Under the pieces are notes generated by a model. It did no database searches and was not told the origin of the DNA. It was given only the letters and a program-made list of their open reading frames with translations. From the NCBI GenBank assembly GCA_964023275.1, contig OZ029913.1:46193976-46257975 (forward strand): a DNA stretch of 64,000 bases. Reading direction: 5' to 3'. Both the position numbers and the translations under genes were made by a program. This document shows, one piece after another, positions 1 through 11,500 of this stretch. The stretch is from Norana najaformis. Taxonomy: Eukaryota; Annelida; Clitellata; Crassiclitellata; Hormogastridae. How positions within the stretch are numbered: the first letter of the stretch is position 1; every line of letters starts with the position of its first letter.

Positions 1-3000
1 CTTGCTGGCTCTGATCACTGCTAAAATAACTGGGATCTGACTCCAAATACACATTTGAAAGGTTGTTAATGGACTTGCTGGCTCTGATCACTGCTAAAAT
101 AACAGGGATCTGACTCCAAATACACATTTGAAAGGTTCTTAATGGACTTGCTGGCTCTGATCACTGCTAAAATAACAGGGATCTGACTCCAAATACACAT
201 TTGAAAAGGTTCCTAATGGACTTGCTGGCTCTGATCACTGCTAAAATAACAGGGATCTGACTCCAAATACACATTTGAAAAGGTTCCTAATGGACTTGCT
301 GGCTCTGATCACTGCTAAAATAACAGGGATCTGACTCCAAATACACATTTGAAAAGGTTCCTAATGGACTTGCTGGCTCTGATCACTGCTAAAATAACAG
401 GGATCTGACTCCAAATACACATTTGAAAAGGTTCCTAATGGACTTGCTGGCTCTGATCACTGCTAAAATAACAGGGATCTGACTCCAAATACACATTTGA
501 AAAGGTTCTTAATGGACTTGCTGGCTCTGATCACTGCTAAAATAACAGGGATCTGACTCCAAATACACATTTGAAAGGTTCTTAATGGACTTGCTGGCTC
601 TGATCACTGCTAAAATAACAGGGATCTGACTCCAAATACACATTTGAAAAGGTTTTTAATGGACTTGCTGGCTCTGATCACTGCTAAAATAACAGGGATC
701 TGACTCCAAATACACATTTGAAAAGGTTCCTAATGGACTTGCTGGCTCTGATCACTGCTAAAATAACAGGGATCTGACTCCAAATACACATTTGAAAAGG
801 TTCCTAATGGACTTGCTGGCTCTGATCACTGCTAAAATAACAGGGATCTGACTCCAAATACACATTTGAAAAGGTTTTTAATGGACTTGCTGGCTCTGAT
901 CACTGCTAAAATAACAGGGATCTGACTCCAAATACACATTTGAAAAGGTTTTTAATGGACTTGCTGGCTCTGATCACTGCTAAAATAACAGGGATCTGAC
1001 TCCAAATACACATTTGAAAAGGTTTTTAATGGACTTGCTGGCTCTGATCACTGCTAAAATAACAGGGATCTGACTCCAAATACACATTTGAAAAGGTTCC
1101 TAATGGACTTGCTGGCTCTGATCACTGCTAAAATAACAGGGATCTGACTCCAAATACACATTTGAAAAGGTTCTTAATGGACTTGCTGGCTCTGATCACT
1201 GCTAAAATAACTGGGATCTGACTTCAAATACACATTTGAAAGGTTCTTAATGGACTTGCTGGCTCTGATCACTGCTAAAATAACAGGGATCTGACTCCAA
1301 ATACACATTTGAAAGGTTGTTAATGGACTTGCTGGCTCTGATCACTGCTAAAATAACTGGGATCTGACTCCAAATACACATTTGAAAGGTTGTTAATGGA
1401 CTTGCTGGCTCTGATCACTGCTAAAATAACAGGGATCTGACTCCAAATACACATTTGAAAGGTTCTTAATGGACTTGCTGGCTCTGATCACTGCTAAAAT
1501 AACAGGGATCTGACTCCAAATACACATTTGAAAAGGTTCCTAATGGACTTGCTGGCTCTGATCACTGCTAAAATAACAGGGATCTGACTCCAAATACACA
1601 TTTGAAAAGGTTCTTAATGGACTTGCTGGCTCTGATCACTGCTAAAATAACAGGGATCTGACTCCAAATACACATTTGAAAAGGTTTTTAATGGACTTGC
1701 TGGCTCTGATCACTGCTAAAATAACAGGGATCTGACTCCAAATACACATTTGAAAAGGTTTTTAATGGACTTGCTGGCTCTGATCACTGCTAAAATAACA
1801 GGGATCTGACTCCAAATACACATTTGAAAAGGTTCCTAATGGACTTGCTGGCTCTGATCACTGCTAAAATAACAGGGATCTGACTCCAAGTACACATTTG
1901 AAAAGGTTTTTAATGGACTTGCTGGCTCTGATCACTGCTAAAATAACAGGGATCTGACTCCAAATACACATTTGAAAAGGTTTTTAATGGACTTGCTGGC
2001 TCTGATCACTGCTAAAATAACAGGGATCTGACTCCAAATACACATTTGAAAGGTTCTTAATGGACTTGCTGGCTCTGATCACTGCTAAAATAACAGGGAT
2101 CTGACTCCAAATACACATTTGAAAAGGTTCTTAATGGACTTGCTGGCTCTGATCACTGCTAAAATAACAGGGATCTGACTCCAAATACACATTTGAAAAG
2201 GTTCCTAATGGACTTGCTGGCTCTGATCACTGCTAAAATAACAGGGATCTGACTCCAAATACACATTTGAAAAGGTTCTTAATGGACTTGCTGGCTCTGA
2301 TCACTGCTAAAATAACAGGGATCTGACTCCAAATACACATTTGAAAAGGTTCCTAATGGACTTGCTGGCTCTGATCACGGCTAAAATAACAGGGATCTGA
2401 CTCCAAATACACATTTGAAAGGTTTTTAATGGACTTGCTGGCTCTGATCACTGCTAAAATAACAGGGATCTGACTCCAAATACACATTTGAAAAGGTTCC
2501 TAATGGACTTGCTGGCTCTGATCACTGCTAAAATAACAGGGATCTGACTCCAAATACACATTTGAAAAGGTTTTTAATGGACTTGCTGGCTCTGATCACT
2601 GCTAAAATAACAGGGATCTGACTCCAAATACACATTTGAAAAGGTTCTTAATGGACTTGCTGGCTCTGATCACTGCTAAAATAACAGGGATCTGACTCCA
2701 AATACACATTTGAAAAGGTTCCTAATGGACTTGCTGGCTCTGATCACTGCTAAAATAACAGGGATCTGACTCCAAATACACATTTGAAAAGGTTCTTAAT
2801 GGACTTGCTGGCTCTGATCACTGCTAAAATAACAGGGATCTGACTCCAAATACACATTTGAAAAGGTTCCTAATGGACTTGCTGGCTCTGATCACTGCTA
2901 AAATAACAGGGATCTGACTCCAAATACACATTTGAAAAGGTTCCTAATGGACTTGCTGGCTCTGATCACTGCTAAAATAACAGGGATCTGACTCCAAATA

Positions 3001-4604
3001 CACATTTGAAAAGGTTCCTAATGGACTTGCTGGCTCTGATCACTGCTAAAATAACAGGGATCTGACTCCAAATACACATTTGAAAAGGTTCCTAATGGAC
3101 TTGCTGGCTCTGATCACTGCTAAAATAACAGGGATCTGACTCCAAATACACATTTGAAAAGGTTCCTAATGGACTTGCTGGCTCTGATCACTGCTAAAAT
3201 AACAGGGATCTGACTCCAAATACACATTTGAAAAGGTTCCTAATGGACTTGCTGGCTCTGATCACTGCTAAAATAACAGGGATCTGACTCCAAATACACA
3301 TTTGAAAAGGTTCCTAATGGACTTGCTGGCTCTGATCACTGCTAAAATAACAGGGATCTGACTCCAAATACACATTTGAAAAGGTTCCTAATGGACTTGC
3401 TGGCTCTGATCACTGCTAAAATAACAGGGATCTGACTCCAAATACACATTTGAAAAGGTTCCTAATGGACTTGCTGGCTCTGATCACTGCTAAAATAACA
3501 GGGATCTGACTCCAAATACACATTTGAAAAGGTTCCTAATGGACTTGCTGGCTCTGATCACTGCTAAAATAACAGGGATCTGACTCCAAATACACATTTG
3601 AAAAGGTTCCTAATGGACTTGCTGGCTCTGATCACTGCTAAAATAACAGGGATCTGACTCCAAATACACATTTGAAAAGGTTCCTAATGGACTTGCTGGC
3701 TCTGATCACTGCTAAAATAACAGGGATCTGACTCCAAATACACATTTGAAAAGGTTCTTAATGGACTTGCTGGCTCTGATCACTGCTAAAATAACAGGGA
3801 TCTGACTCCAAATACACATTTGAAAAGGTTTTTAATGGACTTGCTGGCTCTGATCACTGCTAAAATAACAGGGATCTGACTCCAAATACACATTTGAAAA
3901 GGTTTTTAATGGACTTGCTGGCTCTGATCACTGCTAAAATAACAGGGATCTGACTCCAAATACACATTTGAAAAGGTTCCTAATGGACTTGCTGGCTCTG
4001 ATCACTGCTAAAATAACAGGGATCTGACTCCAAATACACATTTGAAAAGGTTCCTAATGGACTTGCTGGCTCTGATCACTGCTAAAATAACAGGGATCTG
4101 ACTCCAAATACACATTTGAAAAGGTTTTTAATGGACTTGCTGGCTCTGATCACTGCTAAAATAACAGGGATCTGACTCCAAATACACATTTGAAAAGGTT
4201 CTTAATGGACTTGCTGGCTCTGATCACTGCTAAAATAACAGGGATCTGACTCCAAATACACATTTGAAAAGGTTCCTAATGGACTTGCTGGCTCTGATCA
4301 CTGCTAAAATAACAGGGATCTGACTCCAAATACACATTTGAAAAGGTTCCTAATGGACTTGCTGGCTCTGATCACTGCTAAAATAACAGGGATCTGACTC
4401 CAAATACACATTTGAAAAGGTTCTTAATGGACTTGCTGGCTCTGATCACTGCTAAAATAACAGGGATCTGACTCCAAATACACATTTGAAAAGGTTTTTA
4501 ATGGACTTGCTGGCTCTGATCACTGCTAAAATAACAGGGATCTGACTCCAAATACACATTTGAAAAGGTTCTTAATGGACTTGCTGGCTCTGATCACTGC
4601 TAAA
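1..4604. repeat. 73-74 bp tandem satellite array, about 62 copies
   Basis: Head-to-tail copies of a 73 or 74 bp unit that starts CTTGCTGGCTCTGATCACTG. Units differ at three places: AACAGGG or AACTGGG, GAAAGG (73 bp) or GAAAAGG (74 bp), and TTCCT, TTCTT, TTTTT or TTGTT before AATGG. Between about 2870 and 3690 there are roughly twelve consecutive units of the same GAAAAGG/TTCCT type, as expected from recent unequal exchange or replication slippage. The last unit breaks off after CACTGCTAAA at 4604, while the array is still running at base 1, so its true length is unknown. No spacers occur, so it is not a CRISPR array, and no long reading frame crosses it. By position it probably lies in the RASA1 intron after the 5425-5597 exon. 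Confidence 0.98.
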
Positions 4605-5424
4605 CCCATTTTCTAGCAACCACTACATTTCATCCACAAGCAATCTGCTGGACTACAAGACTAATTGCAGTGACAAATATAACAGTCAGTGGTGGTCACT
4701 CATACTGCAGTGGCCTACAGACACTGAAAGAACACAAGAACACAAATAGTACAACAGTTTGTTATTGATTAAAAGCACTGAAAAACTTTTTGAGATGCAG
4801 TCAATAAGTTTACAAGCAGGCAGGCTATTGATTCATGTGGAAGCTGTTGTATCCAATTAACCAAGCAGGTACAAACAAATAAATGACATATTTGTTCAAA
4901 ATTTAATTTATAACAAATTTCACTTTACACTTTAGCTTTATTGGCAACAGCTGGGAGATACCCGAGTTTCAGCTAAAGGGGTAAATTTACACAAACATAT
5001 CCAAAAATGTGACTGTGGGAGAATAGAAGCTAAAACACGTGGCACTCAAAAATTAAAAGTGACCTGCTGGTTGACAAAAGTTGTACAGCGGTAGCTTAGT
5101 GGAAAGATATAGTGGCATGCTGAATGTTGTGCTTTAGATTACATGTGCTTAGAAGCCAGTATACTGTCACTTTTATTTCCGTCTGCCATGAAGTTTCATG
5201 AGTATACTCTTGTGGTTCACTTGCCGCTATTTGTGTTAATGCTTGGAAGAACGGTCAGAGGTTGCAGTTTCATTATAAACGAATTACAGGCTAAGTAGTA
5301 ACAAAACCTGGCATGAAACTGACCTACATACCAATATAGAGTTGATGCAACAAATAAGTTTGAAGCTATGTGAGTGACTCTGAGACATGTGCTGAATTAC
5401 TAAGAGGCCATCATGTTGTCTTAC
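4605..5424. other. intronic DNA next to the satellite, no gene seen
   Basis: Unique-looking AT-rich sequence between the end of the satellite and the donor of the last visible RASA1 exon. On the minus strand I searched for the exon that should follow the C2 domain (start of the RasGAP domain) and did not find it here. No LINE motif, TIR or RNA gene was recognised. Confidence 0.5.
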
Positions 5425-5597
5425 CTCTTTGAGACTGGAGTACTCTGTAACAGGCATTATGACTTCGTGCAGGTATCGGACACTGATGCGGATTGCTCCC
5501 ATGTCTGACTTGGTCGTTAGATTAACAATATTGAGGCTATACCACTCATCAACACAACGACCAGGAGTCAAGGATGACAACCCCACTCGCATGTTCA
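5425..5597 (-). CDS. RASA1 exon j: end of C2 domain and linker to RasGAP domain
   Basis: 173 bases, acceptor GCTTGCAG, donor GTAAGA, ending in phase 0. It encodes residues 340-397: [32 protein letters not shown] and EYSSLKE. Human RASA1 has MRCQLSRLQKG, TDEWFLL, LRVRARYSMEKIMP and EYSEFKE. The next exon should open the RasGAP catalytic domain; it is not between here and base 1, so it must lie beyond the satellite. Confidence 0.95.
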
Positions 5598-8500
5598 CTG
5601 CAAGCAACAGAATCTCTACTCTTAATTTCCCATGTACATCAGTCTTCTCAAATGAAATACACATTGAGGAAAATACAACTGCTATTCAGGCTAGAGTTGG
5701 CTTTACCTGCCATAAAATGAACTTTAGCCTTTTAACACCCACCCTGACTGCCAGCGTGTACAACCTCTCATACTATATTTTTGTATGTCAAGAATTGAGT
5801 ATGTGATAACTCATACTAGATGGTACGAAATGCAAAACGTGGCAATACAGTGGTCTAGAAGTATTTTATCTGTATGAATAATAACAAAAGCCATGAACTT
5901 ACTTCCAACAAATGAGAACAATGTGACATAACATTACTGCTTCGTATTCATCAGGTATTACAGCATGTTCAATTAGCAGCTTTGGGACAGTGAGAGATTG
6001 TTACGTTGAAGCTCATGAAAAGCTCCTTGATGCTGGTTTTAAGGTTCATGTGAATAATATTTACAACTGTGTCTCTCTTGCTAAAATTCACTGAATATCA
6101 ACACTTTCATCTGTGCTACTTTTTATGTAACTGCAAGAAAGCCACAGAAAGCTGTATCAGATCTCTTTTGCCTCACACTGTCTCAATCCCACTAGCTAAT
6201 GCAATGGCTTCCAACATACTTCACTACTGTAACTCACTTCTTACTGGCATCAATAAGAGATTTTCTGCACAAACTACAAATGGTTCAAAACTCTGGCCAA
6301 AGCTATAACACTAATATTGCATCCATTACACTGGTTGGCCATCAAGCAAAGAATCTTGCTTTAAATCTGTCATACAGTTCAAAAAGTACTACATTTAAAT
6401 CAGCTGACCTGTCTATATTCTATGCTCAACCGTCATACCAACAAATATTGCACTGGATCAATGGACACTACAATTTTTGTTGTCCCTCGTACCAGAACAG
6501 TGAACATTGGGTTCTAAAGTGTTCTCGATTCCTGTTCTACAGCTTTGGAATCTGCTACCAAGTTCTGTTTGTTCTGTCAGTTCTTTGAAGTCATTCAGGT
6601 CTAAACTTAAGACTCATCTATATCAACTTGCTTGCTTCTGGTTTCTCTGACCTACCAGAATTTTACCTGGCTTCTCCAATGAATCTGTCTTGAGGTGGGG
6701 TTATGGAATTCACCCAGGGGGCTTTTGTCATCATCAGCTGACACTGGCAAAGGGGTTGGCAAGAATATTGGTTTGCTAGTTTGGATCAGAGACTATATAT
6801 CCGTGGGTGTCTTTAAGGTAGATGAGATGCTGACTGCTGTTAAGAGTTTATTCACATGCTTGTACAATTTGCCTTGGTCATTGTCATTACTGTTAATTAA
6901 ATTGCTTCAAGGAGTGCATATGAATCTTGTTCTCAATTTTGCAGATGCAGTGTGGAGTATCTATTCATAAATGACTTTCTGAATTGCTCAAGTAATAATT
7001 CTAAAAATTTATTTAGCACTGTTCATGTACTGCACAAGACATTAAATCAAATGGTTAATTCTAAGCAAAATGGCGTTCTACAGATTGAAGCATGGAAAAC
7101 CAGTCTCACAGAAATGGACATGACAATAATTAAAATGTAGGATGGTGGACAGATAACGACTGACTATGCATGAATCTAATCTGCTTGCGAGTTGTGTTAA
7201 TTAATATTAGGAAGAAATTCACATTGGTGTTCTGGCAGCTGGTCATCGGGTTCTTTATCCCAGTGAAAATTGTAATTATAATGACCAGATGCCCGCAGGA
7301 ATAGACCCTAGTAGGACTGTCATAGTGGTGATAGGCCTAACTACACTTCTCAGCATCTAAAGAATTATCATGTAAAGAAAAATAACATTATTTTCCATTT
7401 TGGGTTAAATGCAAATTTGTATAGAACATCTTTGACTGCCTGTAATAGGCTGATTCCTTCAGGGTTCTGTTCCTTCTTTTGGCAGGTGATACCGAAATAA
7501 ATCCTGAACCAGTTTGAAGTAGACTCCAGAGTCTGGATATTGGTCAATTAAACAGTTACTCTCTTTGAAACAAAGCTGCAGCCCTACATAATTCTCTTGT
7601 TGGGCATACCTTACATATACTTGCTCTTAACATGACTTGGCTCTAAGCTAATGATACACTGGCATCCATTTCTGATCTCACTGCACCAATCTCCTTGCTT
7701 TCTTGCTTTTTCAAGTCATATCTCCCACTGATTCACAGATTCACTTCATCTGTTCAGCAGCCAAATCATTTGAAGTCCTGGCTGCTACTCTCATTTCTAG
7801 CAACAAACAGGTATTGCTTGTGAATATTTATCTACCAGGATACCTCTCACTGACTGACTTTTTGACTGAATTTCAGTTACTAGTTGAATAACTAAATTTC
7901 TCCCATTCTAAAATAGTTCTAACAGGTGACCTTAATATTCATTTTGATGTAGCTAGTCATTGCTCTTCAGCATTTCTCGATATGTTGAACATGAAACAGC
8001 TCAATACCTTTCCTATGCATAATAAAGGCCACACCTTAGATGCCTTCATAACACATTATGATGTCACAATCATTTCCTTCTTTTACTCCTTTCAGATCAT
8101 GTTGCCATCTTTTCAAAATCTGATTTCCCATTTCAACCACCTCCAAATTACAAAAGTGTTTCATTTTGCTCTTGGCATAAAACTGATTTAAATAAACTAA
8201 AGCATCTCCTGCACAAACAGCTAATGAGCTAGCTCTGCAGTTCCACTTTACAAATACTGAGTTCCTTAACACAGAAATTATTTTTAGAACTAAAATAGTA
8301 GTATAGCACACTCCACAGCCTTGGTTTAACTTTGTCATTTCCACAAAAGTCAGTCAGAGCACTGGTATCACTGCTGCCTTCCCTCGCAGATTGTGCTAGC
8401 CTTGTGGTTGGTTTTTAAAAAGTTATTACAAAGTTATTACAAAGAGAGAGTTAAATTTATCCTCCAATGTGTACTCGGTTACCCAATAGCTAGACAGTAA

Positions 8501-11500
8501 ATTCCTGACCTTCTTTGCAGATAAAATTTCAGGTATAATGCTGAAATTTGTTGGTTATTAGGCATGTGATAAATTTCTTCATCCTAATTCTTCATCTCCT
8601 GTGTTAGACTACTTTCAGCCAACAAATCTTGCAAAGGTTCATATACTCAGTTTTCCTTTAAATAACAAATGCTGTCTACTTCATGCCATTCCTACATCTT
8701 TTCTGAAAGAGTGCTTTAAGGTATTGGGTTCCAACCATTATATTTAATTGTCAATCTCTCATTGTATGAGGATCCTTCTCTTGACCCTGGCGACTTGTCT
8801 AAATTACTGACCTCTCAACTTTGAATTTTGTATAGAAAATTCTTGAATGGATAGAGCTATGAATCATACACAAACTCACTTATCTCCCCATTTCACTCTG
8901 CATACCACAAGTTTCATTCAACAGAATCCGTCCTTCTTGCTGCTCATAATTACATGATGTGCTTTGCGTATAAGATTAGGGTGACAGCACTTGCTATTGA
9001 CTTGTCTGCTGCTTTTCATACGGTGGACCACTCTCTTCTTTTGCACGGGGTTCTGTGTTTGGCCCCCTTTTGTTTACATTATGCACCACACAACTAGGTA
9101 CATTACTTGATAATCATTAACTAGGTTATCACTTCTATGTGAATGATACTCAAATTTATTGTTGTTTGACAGTTTGTGCTGTCATTCAACTGTGCAGCTG
9201 TTGACCACTGACTTTGAGGAGGTGCATTCTTGGATGGCAGCCAATAAATGCCTCTTTAATCCACTGAAAACTGAATTTCTACTACTGGGCACTCTGCAGC
9301 AGCTCAAGAAGTCTGAATAGCTTAAATCTTTAAAACTGGGTGACTCACTTGTTGAGTTGGCTGATGCTGCTTGCAACTTGGATGTTGTTTTTGATTCTAC
9401 TATGTCTCTCACCAACTAAGTAAATGGTATTTGTAAGTTGTCATACATGTATATTCATGATATATGCCGAATTAGGCTTTAAGTCCCAATTTCATCATCT
9501 TCTGTCTATGAGACACTGTTCTGAACAGTGAGATAATCATGAGCCATCGCTGCAGATCACATCGTCTGTCATCATTCTGCATCCTCGATGCTAGGTGCTT
9601 CAGAAACTCTGAACATGCTGTCATCTTTCAACTCTAGTTTGGAATCTGTTGGTATCACTCTTTGTGTGCGTGCCAACTTGTGAATGGTGACTCTTTTAAT
9701 TATAATTATACACTAAGTAATTTTTGCGCTTGTGTAGTAAGTTTTATTTCTTACTTGCTTAAGCCTCAGAAGTATAGAAAATGGCTGTTATTCCCTTCAA
9801 ACTTTGCTTTTGTGACCAGAACAATGATATTTCAAAATTTACCTATTTCCAATGAAGAAACGGGTGAATTTGCATGTTTTTGTGCAAATAAAGTGAAAAC
9901 AACAACATATGAATCAATATTAACATGTATTTACACAGTTATACAAAAATGACCACAAAAGATTTAGAAGTGAGCAATGCTTTTTTCAGATGGAACTCAC
10001 CAGAACGGCGTTCCGGCATCTTTTTCCGGCTAATAAAAAATAATTTAGTTTATAATAAAAGAATTGTGTTACTAAGTTATTTTAATTATGTAATATAATG
10101 TAACTTATTTTAATTCAATTTCAGTGTTTACAACTTTATACTGTTTTCAGTGTTTATTGATTGATACAAAATTAAATTTTAGCACAAAATTTCATAATTG
10201 TTCAGTTCTGGAACCTTTTTTCTAGAAAATAAAGCATTGGAAGTGAGTAGATTTTAGAGATTTATGATTATACTGTAAATCACTTTCAAGAATCAGCCCC
10301 AAAATCTAGTCTCCCATCATGTTCTCATTGTACTGTCCTTGGTAGCGATGTTCAAAGTCCAGTATATCCTGGTGGAAGCACTCGCCTTGCTCCTCCAAGT
10401 ACACACACCTTGAAGTACTTGAAGTAATCAAGATGAGCATCAAGGATATGAACTTTGAGGGACATCCTGCAGCCCATTTTGCCATAGTTCTTCACCAGAG
10501 TCTCAACTAGCTCCACATACTTTTTGGCCTTGTGATTGCCCAGGAAGCCCCTAACAACTGCAACAAAGCTGTTCCAAGCCACTTTCTCCTTCCTAGTGAG
10601 CTTCTTGCACTCCAGGATCTTCCTTATCTGTGGTCTGACGAAGACACCGCCTTTGAACTTTGCCTCAGGCAGCTTAGGGAAGAAGTCCTGAAGGCACTTG
10701 AAAGCTGGCGACTCCTTACCTAGAGCTGTGACAAATTGTTTCATGAGACCCAATTTGATGTGCAGTGGTGGCATCAGCACTTTCTGGGGTCCACCAGTGG
10801 TTCCCACTTGACTTTGTTCCTCCTCACAGAGAACTCAGTGTACTGTGGCCAGTCCCACCTGTGGTAGTGCATCTTGTTGTCCCTGCTGTCCCAAAGGCAA
10901 AGATAGCAGGGAAATTAAGTAAAACTGCCTTAGAGACCCATCAGGAATGCTACCATTTTGAAGTCTCCGATGACTTCCCAGCCGTACTTATCATGCTTCA
11001 AGGCATCTAGTAAGCTCCTGATGCTGTTGTAATCCTCTCTGAGGTGTACTGAGTGAGCCAGAGGTACTTATTCCCATTATGGAGCAGCACGGCTTTGAGG
11101 CTTCTGGAAGAACTGTCAATGAAGAGACGTCACTCGTTCAGATAACAGTCGATTCCAATTGCCTCGAACAGACAGGTCACGTAGTGGCAGAAGCAGAGCC
11201 CATCTTGACTGGTGAAGAAGCTGGAAAAAGCTTGGTGACACTTCCTCTGATCTGCGACTTGTACACTTTCATCCAACAAATTCCACTGCTTGAGCCTAGA
11301 CGTCAAAAGCTCGGCATTGGACTTGGTGAGACCAAGATTTCTGATCAAGTCGTTGAGGTCTTTTTGATTAGGATAGTATGGGTTTCTCTCCTCATCTCGG
11401 AAATTGTAATCTGGAGCTCCAATGTCTTCCTTGCTCTATGACTTACTGCTCTCTTCTGGACGATTGCTTTCAGAGGAGTGGGTACAGGAAACTCAGGGCA

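Noticed and set aside
1..4604. CRISPR-like array
   Set aside because: Units abut with no unique spacers, unit length is 73-74 bp, and the surroundings are animal intronic DNA.
5429..5806. 125-codon plus-strand frame
   Set aside because: Antisense shadow of RASA1 exon j and its flank.
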